A stretch of DNA of 64,000 nucleotides, taken from positions 22,832,077 through 22,896,076 of the forward strand of contig CM043946.1 in assembly GCA_014529385.2 (NCBI GenBank), given 5' to 3'. The first letter of the stretch is position 1, and each line of letters starts with the position of its first letter. The notes under the pieces were generated by a model, which had not been told where the DNA came from, did no database searches, and saw only the letters and a program-made list of their open reading frames with translations. Source of the DNA: Adiantum capillus-veneris. Lineage: Eukaryota > Streptophyta > Polypodiopsida > Polypodiales > Pteridaceae. The translations under genes and the position numbers were made by a program. Below, piece by piece: positions 54,694-63,846 of this stretch.

Positions 54694-55557
54694 CTACTCC
54701 TCATGGCGCAAACGGCGAGCAAGCTGCATATCCTTGGGCATAATGGTTACACGCTTTGCATGGATGGCACAGAGGTTAGAATCCTCGAATATGCCAGTTA
54801 AATATTGCTCTGCTGCCTCTTGGACTGCCTCTATGGCCACGGCGCCCATCCGAAACTGAGTGTTGTACAATTGCAAAACCTCCCTGCATAGCTTTGCAAA
54901 AGGGGCCCTCCGAATCAAGAGCTCGGTGCTATTTTGATAGTGTCGAATCTCCGCAAAAGCACGGCTGCGCTGTCGTACCTTCTGAGGTCAACGTGGAGGT
55001 GCATTTTTGGCACGAGTCGGGGCAGCTTGCTTCCTCTTCTTGTAGACAATGCTCTTTCTCTTTTTTTTCTGCACAAGCACTTCCAACACCTCATAATCGG
55101 ATTCCACCCACTCTCCATCTGATTCGTGCTCTTCACTATCGACCGGATGTGATGGTGTAGGTCCACTCCCTTTAGGAAGTGTCTTACCCCCAATAGACAT
55201 GTGAGCCTGATAAGTTTGTATTTGGACGCCAACCCATGGGGCATCTTCATACGTTTGTGTCTCTTCGGAGCCTTCTGACGGCTGCTTTTGGCTGTTTGTT
55301 TCTTTGCCCTGGTCGCTCTCATCCTCCCTATTGCCATCAGAATCGTTGGAGTCCGATGAATAGACAACAAGACGATGCTTCCGTCTCTCTTTTGCTACTG
55401 TAGAGGACTAGCCATGCTGATTTGAAGCTCCAGCTTCTTCTGTGTGGACTTCACCTTGAGCTTGTGAAGTTCCAGCTTTTGTTGCTGTACCTTTGAGTTG
55501 TTGGCCATCCGGCCCCTCTGGATATGCAATCCTAGCCGTTTGTTTTGTTTGTGCCAT
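54694..55557 (-). pseudogene. Histone H3-like gene carried in the TIR element (two in-frame stops)
   Basis: One minus-strand frame of 287 codons from ATG 55557 (context ACCATGGC) to 54694. It starts MAQTKQTARIAYPEGPDG, close to the canonical H3 tail start (ARTKQTAR). A long linker follows, acidic in part (SSDSNDSDGNREDESDQG, SEEHESDGEWVESDYEV) and then basic (KKKRKSIVYKKRKQA). The last 97 codons are the H3 fold: [18 protein letters not shown] (alpha-N), [20 protein letters not shown] (alpha-1, loop 1), [17 protein letters not shown] (alpha-2) and [20 protein letters not shown] (loop 2, alpha-3). Loop 1 has no insertion, unlike many centromeric H3s. In-frame stops are TAG at 55408-55410 and TGA at 54988-54990; each could arise by one C-to-T change. 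The total length is about twice canonical H3 (136 aa). Convergent with gene beta. Confidence 0.88.
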
Positions 55558-55698
55558 GGTTGCACCTAGTAGGGAAGATGACAAAATGAGCCCCTTCAAC
55601 CTTTAAATAGGTTTTTTTGAGATTTGGGCCCTTTCACACTATGCGGCCAATTGAGTGAAACTCAAATAAAGCAATTGAATTGAACAACTAAACCTGGA

Positions 55699-56082
55699 TC
55701 ATGCGGACGGCTGACGCGATGCCCAAACGCTGCCTTTTCGATATTTAGTTGCACGCCAAGCTTTGTGGCCGAGGGACGCTCGCGAGCGTTTCCACTTCTC
55801 GGATGCTGCAGTACGAGAAGCGTTGCGTAACTGCTTTGCTAACATCGATTCTCTTGCTTTCTCAATAGTACGAGTTCTCCCAAAGGTGTGCCTAAAAAAC
55901 CAATTAAACATCTCTTGGAGGTAGTTGGAGTGTGAACTACCACCACCATGCCGAGTATTCTTGAAGTAGACTCCTTTTGCTCGATAGTGGGACTTCTCCA
56001 TGCCTTGTGTACTCCATATATCAAGCGAACCATAGCGGTCCATGAAGTATGCACCATGCGCATAGAGAATGTGCCAAAACAA
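55699..56082 (-). CDS. Transposase-like gene, C-terminal exon
   Basis: 127 codons: HILYAHGAYFMDRYGSLDIW, then STQGMEKSHYRAKGVYFKNT, then LQEMFNWFFRHTFG and a basic C-terminus ending RQPSA. The segment with an invariant-looking Glu (QGMEKSH) followed by a short Lys/Arg-rich stretch resembles the C-terminal acidic-residue region of DDE transposases. The preceding exon ends at THYM near 56160. About 75 bp between them is out of phase and is probably an intron beginning GTTTG (about 56158), though its acceptor is not a clean AG. The ATG at the start is therefore not expected to be used. Confidence 0.55.
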   Translation of the reverse strand: MFWHILYAHGAYFMDRYGSLDIWSTQGMEKSHYRAKGVYFKNTRHGGGSSHSNYLQEMFNWFFRHTFGRTRTIEKARESMLAKQLRNASRTAASEKWKRSRASLGHKAWRATKYRKGSVWASRQPSA

Positions 56083-56157
56083 CCAAAAAGGAGATAAGCG
56101 AATAGAAAAGTTACATTTTCAAACATTGCATATGTATTAAGTCCGTTAAAACAAACC

Positions 56158-57288
56158 ATGTAGTGTGTAATCTTGCTTTCAGACCATCCGTCCTTAGCGG
56201 CCTTTGTGAATTCATAAAACACCTTCTTGAACTCCTCTCGCTGCTCAACGGTGGTGCTTGAAAGATTCATCAATTGCACAACCTTTTGAAAGGATGACCA
56301 TACTAGCTTGCGTTGGTTAGCAACCTCCACATTGGGATCTTTGTTCGTCGTGCATGAACACAAATCTTTCCACAACTCCCACCGCTTCTCACTTGCTAGA
56401 TAGACACTTGCCTTGGATACCTGCATTGGATACTTTGACATCTTCTTGAAAAATCGACGTGCTTTGGCTCCATCCATGGAAACCTTCTATGCCACCTCAT
56501 ATGTCTTCTCCCAACAAGTCTCTGCTACAATGTTCACCCTTGATCGGTGACATCCAATCTCATTAAGGAGCGTCTCAACCCCCTGCAAGGAGTCTTTTGA
56601 CCGTTGAAGGGGCTTCATTGTGAAAGCATAATCAATGTGATGCTTTAAGATCCTATCAAATATTCGCATAAACGCATGCAATGTGCAAAAGTGAACATTG
56701 TTGAGGGAGAAGGGAATTATGGGGTTCCACCCAGGATCTTTGCTATCCCTATTGGGCACCTGCAGCATATCACATGAAAGAACCGAACTTTGCCACTCCC
56801 TATTTATATGGTCATCATTATCATCGTCCTGACCTTCCACTTGAGTTGCTCGACTTGTCTTGTGCCCTTTCATACAGAATGGACAAGGAAGTAAAGAATT
56901 TGCACCTTGTTTGCATCCAAGCATGCACTTTATGGTCTTTAGATCACCACCTAAATGCCATTCAACATCGAACTCCCCACGTCCTGGAACCATGAGCTTC
57001 TCACCGTTTATTTGAGCTTTAATGACCTCTGTGACCCATGGGATTCTACTGAAAATCCATGCAAGGACTTCATGTGTCTCTTTCGGAACTTCAATTGCAC
57101 TAAGCCACCATATATACTTCTCTGATTGCACACTAAAAGAGGGCTTTGTCGCTTCACTCGAACTGCAAGATTGCTTGGCATAAGCTAGGGCTTCATTCAT
57201 AAGCGTGATGCTCATTCTCTCCAACTTCTCCCTTTAACAATTACACACTCATCCAACTTCAGCACGAACACAAGCTTGCCTTCAAGAA
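56158..57288 (-). pseudogene. Transposase-like gene, central exon (frameshift and TAG)
   Basis: It starts at 57288 after a clean acceptor and reads FLEGKLVFVLKLDECVIVK, the Asp in LDE being a candidate catalytic residue. A one-base slip near 57235 follows, then LERMSITLMNEALAYAKQ, SEKYIWWLSAIEVPKETHEV, VEWHLGGDLKTIKCMLGC (second candidate Asp) and LLPCPFCMKGHKT (a CxxC pair). Further on come WNPIIPFSLNNVHFCTLHAF and MKPLQRSKDSLQG. A TAG at 56487-56489 interrupts the frame, which continues as MDGAKARRFFKKMSKYPM to about 56158. The GGDLK...CPFC arrangement resembles a class of eukaryotic DDE transposase-like proteins; I cannot name the superfamily. It would cut and join the TIR ends. Confidence 0.6.
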
Positions 57289-57360
57289 CTGCCAACAACA
57301 TAAAGCCTCAGAATGCATGTTATGACACATCATAGAGCATGTAGGCAACTCTAAACTAAC
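57289..57360 (-). other. Spliceosomal intron of the transposase-like gene
   Basis: 72 bp on the minus strand, GTTAGT...TTGGCAG. Splicing joins SDA to FLEGKLVF in frame and removes an in-frame TAG. Confidence 0.75.
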
Positions 57361-57923
57361 ATGCATCACTCAAATTGTAGAAAACAGCCATGGACTGCTG
57401 CAATCGTATCAAGTCCACAAAGATATTGTTGAATTTGGTGTAAACAAACCCTTCGGTCCGCAACACACTGTTAGAAACAGCACCGCTTCCCTTCCCGCAG
57501 CCCTTCCGTCCTTGTGATTTGCTACGGAGCGGCTGAAGAGACATTGTGTCTACAATATACAAGTAGTCCCCTAATCGGTGAACAACATCTTCATTTGACA
57601 CCTTCTTGGCAATCTGCACTCTGTGAGGAAGTGGGAATAGGTTTTCCGTGACTCCTCCACTTCTTAATGCATCTTTTAACACTTGATGTATTGCTTGATA
57701 GCCCTTGGTACTAATCCCAACAGCATCACAAATATCCTGAACATCTAGATCAGTGACAATATTAGAAAAATCTCTAAGAACTCTCTTAGTGATTGCGTCT
57801 TTCAAGTGTTTTGCCTCTGGAGCATCAAGCATCCCAATAAAATCCTCTTTGTTGAAACAAGAACGAAGTCAAGTAGCCCTAGCTGACGCATTCTCGCCGC
57901 CGCACGTTTCTTAGACGAAGTTC
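57361..57923 (-). CDS. Transposase-like gene, helix-turn-helix exon
   Basis: The well-defined part is 57832-57361 (MLDAPEAKHLKDAITKRVLR, DLDVQDICDAVGISTKGYQA, IHQVLKDALRSGGV, VSNEDVVHRLGDYLYIVDTM, NNIFVDLIRLQQSMAVFYNL). DVQDICDAVGISTKGYQAIHQ has the look of a helix-turn-helix DNA-binding segment, as expected for TIR recognition. The exon probably starts at 57923 after an acceptor TAG (KKRAAARMRQLGLL in one frame), with a one-base slip before the main frame begins. The upstream intron is about 67 bp (57924-57990, GTAAC...ATAG). Confidence 0.6.
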
Positions 57924-57986
57924 CTATTGCCCAAAACAACAATGATGAGCCGTATTAAACTTAAACAACATGAGGGATAGAACATG

Positions 57987-58571
57987 TTACCTCGTAGCTG
58001 TCACCCTTCGTTTTCTTGCACCTCCACGTGGTGCAAGAGTCTGAATTTCGGACAACTCTCGTTTCCTCACCCTACCTCCCATGGCAGTACTCTTCATGTG
58101 TGAAAGAGTATCCTCAAGCTTTTTAATTACATTTTCCTTGGTTGTGATGGTGCTCTTTGCCTCCTCAAGCGCACTAGTAGTTGTTTGCATCTGAGCTTGA
58201 AGATTGTGGAAACTCCCATTGAGCAACTGCCAATGACGCAAGTAGATCTCGGACCGCGCAATCTCGTGTTTGTTGAGTCTCTTGCAGTAGCCCAACAAAC
58301 CTTGCTCTCCATTTCCAACGTATTGCAACAGTGATGGAATGTTTGTAAAAGACGGATGAACATTGAGAGAAGGATCCTTTGGATACAAGCATCCATCTGT
58401 CCAGAGATCCACATTCTTCTCCCCTTGAGTGCGGCGTTCGTTGGTTGAAGGTAATGTACCCAAGCATGTTTTCTTTGTCGGAACATACTCTTGAGGTAGG
58501 CGTAGGAAAAGCCCTGGAGACCTACCGCGTGAAGAGCTTGCTGGGACATTGGTCACGTCGTCAAGAGGCAT
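57987..58571 (-). CDS. Transposase-like gene, N-terminal exon (coiled coil)
   Basis: ATG at 58571 (MPLDDVTNVPASSSRG), about 195 codons. The open frame extends further 5' to 58736, but that part is low-complexity and encoded by 22-bp repeats, so it is probably untranslated. Features: KTCLGTLPSTNERRTQGEKN, VDLWTDGCLYPKDPSLNVHP, a helical Gln/Thr/Lys-rich coiled coil (LQAQMQTTTSALEEAKSTIT then KENVIKKLEDTLSHM, about residues 122-158) and a basic C-terminus (RKRELSEIQTL). It ends at a donor AG|GTAAC at 57990. Assignment to the transposase gene rests on orientation, the 67-bp intron and lack of any stop-separated alternative. It could be a separate small gene. Confidence 0.45.
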   Translation of the reverse strand: MPLDDVTNVPASSSRGRSPGLFLRLPQEYVPTKKTCLGTLPSTNERRTQGEKNVDLWTDGCLYPKDPSLNVHPSFTNIPSLLQYVGNGEQGLLGYCKRLNKHEIARSEIYLRHWQLLNGSFHNLQAQMQTTTSALEEAKSTITTKENVIKKLEDTLSHMKSTAMGGRVRKRELSEIQTLAPRGGARKRRVTATR

Positions 58572-58575
58572 TGTA

Positions 58576-58656
58576 GGATGGAGAGATGGAGCTTGAAGGA
58601 TGGAGAGATAGAGCTTGTAGGATGGAGAGATGGAGCTTGAAGGATGGAGAGATGGG
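58576..58656. repeat. 22-bp tandem repeat, nearly four units
   Basis: Unit GGATGGAGAGATGGAGCTTG plus two bases, repeated at 58576, 58598, 58620 and 58642 (partial). It lies just 5' of the proposed start of the N-terminal exon. Confidence 0.9.
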
Positions 58657-58736
58657 TGCGTAGGTGCAGCAGCAGGTGCACGTGCAAGGGGGATGGGTGT
58701 AGGAGAAGAGCTTAGATTAGGAGAGAGAGTTTTCAA

Positions 58737-59043
58737 TTTTGGGGGGAATTTTCTAAAAGTTTGGAGGGAGTCAAAAAATGTTGAATTTTGAGTAATTTAA
58801 CTTAAAATTCTTTTTTTTATTATGTGTATATGTTGGGGGTACTTTTTAGGGGGGAATAGAGTTTTTTTGAAAGTTTTTGAAAAAAGTCATTTTTTTGGCC
58901 TCTTTGACCCACGGATTTGCTTAGGTGGCATGGGAGAGTTAAGAGGCCACTTACAAGTTGGCCAAAAAGGTAGAGAGAGAAGACCCCCTACCCCCCTACT
59001 TTTCAAATGGTTTACCCCCCCCCTTCCCTACTTTTTAAATGGT

Positions 59044-59074
<31 letters not shown>

Positions 59075-59218
59075 TTCCCCCTACCTTTTTAGGGGTCAAA
59101 GGTGGAGGAGACCCTACCAAAATAGCCCCATTCAAAGCCTTTGTCCCCCTTAATCTTGGCAGGCTTCCTTTAAATTAGGGATTCTTACAAGGCCCATGGA
59201 GAGTCCATTTTTTTCCTA
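58737..59218 (-). repeat. Right subterminal region and right terminal inverted repeat
   Basis: Non-coding. It holds a C30 homopolymer at 59045-59074 with two near-identical flanking phrases (TTTCAAATGG/TTTAAATGG with C tracts), then the inverted repeat at 59191-59218. Confidence 0.85.
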
Positions 59219-61790
59219 ATGATGGATATTGCATGTAGATTTAAAGGTATAATAACCAAAGAAAAGGCAAAGCAAGTTGTTCAAACAAGTGAAGAATATG
59301 ACAGTATTTAACAACTGCAATGACGCTGTATGTTTCCCTTTTTCCATGGCAATAGATTCTCGGGACAAAGCAATGGACAATAAAAATGTTACATTTTCAA
59401 GATGTCACAAAAGATCTCGCATTGGGTGTTGATCTAGTAAATCAAATGAGCAAACTGGGCAAGGTGACTTGAGGAATGCTTGAATTCAGTTTGATCATAC
59501 ACATAGGATAAACGGATGGGCAACAATGTCATGTTTCGTGTGTGATCTGGCGTAAGTTTGTTTGTGATTAGAAATATGAAATATTTATCTTCCAAAAGGT
59601 TTGTCCTAATATTTGCATCATATTTGACCAGCCTGGGAGCATTGCAAGTTATCGCAATTTGTGAAGCAAAAGAGGAGAATGAGGAGTCTCAAGTATTGTT
59701 TTGGGAAATTCTGAATGCTACCATGGATCAATGTAGGCAAGAACCACTTGATTTTGTGGGGTTCATGTCAGATGAGGTAGGGGCAAACTGGTTGGGAATA
59801 AGGACAATGTACAATGGAGGCCCGCAAAGAACTCTCTTGCCTTTTCCATTGGGAGTAGAGCTTGCAAAAGTACACAAGAAAATTTGTACTTGCACCAAAG
59901 AAAAATGAGCACATTGGAATGTGTGAAGCGCGGAAGCTCTCAACAATTGTAGAAGAGGCTACAATTCAAGCGAGGCATACCAAAAATTGGTGGTCGATCC
60001 ATGTCCCAAAAGAGAACTTAGAAGCGCTTCAATGATGGTTTAAATGGTGGAGACAACGAATTGAGCATCGGGGAAACAACAACAAGAATGTGAGTTTATG
60101 TTTTATTTCTTTGTGATCCAAGAAAAACCATGTCCAAGTACTTAACTACAATTTTGTGGTGGATAGGCTAATAAAAGTCCTTGGGAGCAGGCACAAATTC
60201 CAACTATAAACTTAGCTGAGAGCATCCATGCTAGCTGGTTGGCTGGTGAAAGGGGAAGAAGAAATATTTCATTATATGATGCATGTGTTAGCGATGTCTT
60301 AAACTCATATATACAATGTGAAAAGCATTTGGGATTCTTGACATGTCGTCATATGGGCATGGGTCCCACACTTGGATCTATGCTCTCAAGAGTCGAGAGA
60401 CAACAAACTCCAAGTCCAATTGCCATTGCAAGGGTGGTGCAAGGAGCTATCGCAGGAACCCAAATGTATGAAGAGCCCACAATGCATGCTGATAAGGAAA
60501 CCATTCAATGAAAGAAGAGAGAGACGAGCAATGCTATTAGTTCTCATTGTCGAGAATATGTAATGGAGTCAAAACAGTGCAAAGTTTGTGGTTGTCCACG
60601 TCATATCAGATTTGAAACCATGGAATCAAGCAATAGTGAAGAAGAGGAGATTGAAAAAAACTACATGCCTGAATATGATCATCTAACATGCAACACAAAG
60701 CAGTTAATCTATGTAGAGGAAGCTGATGTCCCACGTGAACAATGGGCCTTCCACATAATGCCCATTCATTGTAATAAGAGATGTTTTGGTGTTGTGGGTA
60801 TGAAAAATTATGATAACACTCTTAAAAGTACAATATAGACATTATAGTGGCAATCTTAATAAAATAAACTCTAATATAGAATATGACTCTAATATAGAAT
60901 ATGGAACATAATTCAAGACTATATAGACATTATAATTCTAGACAATATAGAGGCATTCTTACTAAAATAAACTCTATTAAAGAATATGGAACATAATTCA
61001 AGACTATATAGACATTATAGTGGTAGTCTCACTGAAGGCATTACCCTTGCTAACAGCGAGATTGTCCCCATTTTGCAAGAGGAGCAACCATTTCCATCAT
61101 CCAAAGATACCATGAAATATTTATGGAAGTACAAATGCTTGGACTAGCTAAATATAGACTATGCAAATGATTGGCATATACCTATATTGAGAGCCATCTA
61201 ATAATCCAAAAAATGTGCTACTATTTCAGAGGAAGTGTGATTTCCTAGTGTCAAATGTTGTTCTGGAAAGGTGATGGTGGAAAATACATTGTAGTAAGAA
61301 TTGCAAGTTACATAAGTAAAGTTAATCGGGATGGTAGTCCCCTCTAATGTATTTTTCTCTTGACAAACCCTGTGCAAAGGACATGTCAAGGCCCTTTGTA
61401 ATTTCCTGTGTTTAATACAATTCAAGCTCAATTGAGCACTTAAAAAAACAAAAGAAGAAGTGTAGACATTGTGGCAAGACCAACATATATTCAAAGGTTG
61501 CTTCAAACTTTGTCCATGTGGAAAAGGCACAACTTATCAATCACATAGATGTTTCTACAACGGTGGAGATAAAATGATTGGCATTTGCAATGACCCACAA
61601 TGATGAAAAACGAAGTGTATACATTGTAGCAAGACCAACATACATTCATAGATTTCTTCAAACTCAAATGTTGTCCATATGGAAAAGGCACAACTTATCA
61701 ATCACATAGATGTTTCTGCAATGGTGGAGACAAAGGAAAAGTCAAGGTTACCAAGGCCAAAGGAAAAGGAAACATAACCTCTCTTTAAGA
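59219..61790 (+). pseudogene. Transposase-like gene, C-terminal half (split by the TIR element)
   Basis: Collinear with 48377-49619. Pieces: RDKAMDNKNVTFSRCHKRSR (about 59360), ICEAKEENEESQVLFWEILN (about 59657) then FVGFMSDEVGANWLGIRTMY, NWWSIHVPKENLEAL (about 59975), NLAESIHASWLAGERGRRNI, SLYDACVSDVLNSYIQ (60210-60325), GMGPTLGSMLSRVE, VMESKQCKVCGCPRH, then decayed sequence to two Cys-rich repeats and a terminal KAKGKGNITSL stop near 61788. Acidic residues in DEVGANW and NLAESIH are candidate functional positions. There are many stops and frame changes, for example after 59908 and 60511. The overall pattern fits a MULE-like transposase or a domesticated relative, from memory only. Confidence 0.55.
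61456..61787 (+). repeat. 155-bp duplication of a Cys-rich zinc-knuckle-like coding segment
   Basis: Two copies, from about 61458 and 61613. Copy one encodes CRHCGKTNIYSKGC-like and CPCGKGTTYQSHRCFYNGG sequence (with a one-base slip). Copy two encodes CIHCSKTNIHS then CCPYGKGTTYQSHRCFCNGG. The first part approximates CX2CX4HX4C with the His lost. Confidence 0.65.
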
Positions 61791-62722
61791 AGATACTTTG
61801 GATTCAACAAGATAACAATACAATCAGAATGAGGGAAACATTCATTATTGTAAAGGCGCCAATAAAAATCCGGGTCCGTGCTACCCCAATTTTAAAACCA
61901 CCTTGCATCAAGTTAAAGACACAACGCGCCTGTAGAGTGGTTAGAGTGGGCAATGTTTCAATCTCTATTGTTAGATCACGAGATCAAACCTTGTCGAAAA
62001 AATGGCATATTACTCCCATCGGGCCGTCTCTCTTCAAACCCCCAATTTTGTTACACTACAAATCTCCGACAATGTCGCACGTCACCTTTGTACTCTCAAT
62101 CACATTCAAATTTTTTCGACGTATGGATCTCATTTTCAGCTTCATTTTGCACTCCATATGTAAAACAATGCAATGTGCATTCTGCAATCCTTGGCGTGAC
62201 TTAGGTGGCCTTAACTTGGCCCCTTTACCCTATGGCTACTAAATAAAGCGAATTGACATATTCTTAAAGAAGAGAATGTTGCAATTGTTAATTGGGAATT
62301 GATTGAAGACTATTAGACAAATGCAAAAATTATCTTCTTTTCTCTCAAGAATGAATCACAAACAACAAAAAGAAAAAGAAAAAAATGACTCTTAAAGAAC
62401 AAGGTGAGGAATCACGAGGGCCTGCCACAATGGAAGGATTTGTGAAGGTGTTGTCAAGAAGTAGGAATATTAGTGGGCTAAGATGAGCATGTAAATTCAA
62501 AGCTGTGTTGAATAATACGCTTAACTACTACATGCACTAATTTTTTATTAGCATAGCTAGCAAATTTTTCATTTGTCATTTTAACTAGCAAGCTGATCAA
62601 TAATTAGCGGGGAACTATTCAGCACAATCACTAATTATTGATTAACCTGTTAATTTTTAATGATTAGTGGACCCATCATGAGTTTTGAACTCAGGACCTG
62701 GTACTCCAAAGGGAATCGAAGG

Positions 62723-62775
<53 letters not shown>

Positions 62776-63320
62776 AATTTCTTCAAAGTTCAAGAGTCTT
62801 CTGGGTACGGTTACCTATTGCTTTGCCCCTCTTGCTGCCATTTCTGTCAGGCATGTGGAGCTAGCTGCCTGTTGACGTCTGTTTTCGACAAAAGCCTCCT
62901 CGCATTTAATTTACTCTCTCTACCCATACCCAAGCAATTCCTTCATTCGTAACCCTCTCAGTACCTCATGACTCCCCACCGGGCCGGCGATCCCCTGCCC
63001 CTAATCATACCTAGCTAGGTATGCCGTGCCTCCCTCACAGAAGCTCATGATATTGAGGTAATTCATAATGTGAGAATTATTGTGAGAATCTATCCAAAAC
63101 TTCTTGTGGCTATGCCAAACTAAAGGCTATTTACAGCCTCTTGTATAGTTGGAAAGTTTTCTCCACCTTGTCCAATGGGCTCAAGAAGAGAATCAAAGGA
63201 AGATTGATTTCAAGTATTATGGGTTCTTTTAGATACAGCCTTGAAGTGAAGCTATGCCCAAAGTAGTTGCTCCTTGAAATTTGACTACCAATTACTGCTA
63301 GTGCTACAACAATGGCCTTA

Positions 63321-63366
<46 letters not shown>

Positions 63367-63846
63367 TTTTAGGGGCAACCTTGTGACCCAGAGAGTGTCC
63401 CAAGTGGGTTTACATGGAGCTCTTGAACAACAGGTCTTGAAGACTCACTAGATAGGTCTTTCAAGTCTTTTGGGATTATTCCTGTGAATTTAAAAATTCT
63501 CCTCTTCTTCTTTTTTTTATTGTGCACGATTGTGATTGTGATGATGTTAGCTCTTAGCTAATCGATTAAAATTGGGCATTCACACATTGAGTTCCCTCGA
63601 GGCGGAATAGTTAGCTTGCTTGATGTGAAGCCATAAGAACGGTCATAGCATTGGTTTAAGCCTTCATAGAGCTTTTTAAATGCCCCCTAAATAATAATTT
63701 ACAAGGACTTTTTTGTTACATGAAGAGGTTGTATCTGTGCATTGTCCTTTGTGCATAGCTTCATGCCAATCGACACCCATCTTCGTTGGCATCCACTTGA
63801 TGAGGTGAAGTTGATGAGGAGCAGCAGTTGGTCAAAATTCCCTTTG
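61791..63846. other. Non-coding stretch with possible SINE fragments and microsatellites
   Basis: No gene seen. At 61925-61990 the plus strand has TGGTTAGAGTGG followed about 40 bp later by GAGATCAAACC, weak A-box and B-box matches of a tRNA-derived SINE. On the minus strand GAGTTCAAAACTC at about 62680-62695 could be another B box. A small inverted repeat (ATCAATAATTAG opposite CTAATTATTGAT) lies at 62596-62645. (GT)n is at 62726-62773 and (TC)n at 63323-63362. Confidence 0.45.

Larger units (their letters stand above)
49620..59218. mobile_element. 9.6 kb terminal-inverted-repeat DNA transposon with cargo genes
   Basis: The ends are inverted repeats: 49620 reads TAGGAAAAATATGGACTCTC, and the complement from 59218 reads TAGGAAAAAAATGGACTCTC. 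The match runs about 28 bp with two mismatches. A TA is present at both outer edges, consistent with a TA target duplication. G14 at 49789-49802 and C30 at 59045-59074 make the subterminal regions mirror each other. Inside lie two plus-strand genes (50324-51511, 51880-53441), paired hairpins, and on the minus strand a histone H3-like gene and a multi-exon transposase-like gene. It sits within a transposase-like gene whose two halves flank it in collinear order. The superfamily is not assigned. Confidence 0.8.

Noticed and set aside
54694..55557. The H3-like gene being a centromeric CENH3
   Set aside because: The N-terminus resembles the canonical H3 Lys4 region, loop 1 shows no insertion, and the alpha-3 region is canonical. 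A CENH3 would be expected to diverge at these points.
55839..56082. Overlapping open frames in the transposase C-terminal region as two separate genes
   Set aside because: Meaningful sequence passes from one frame to the other across about 75 bp, best explained by an intron or indel within one gene.
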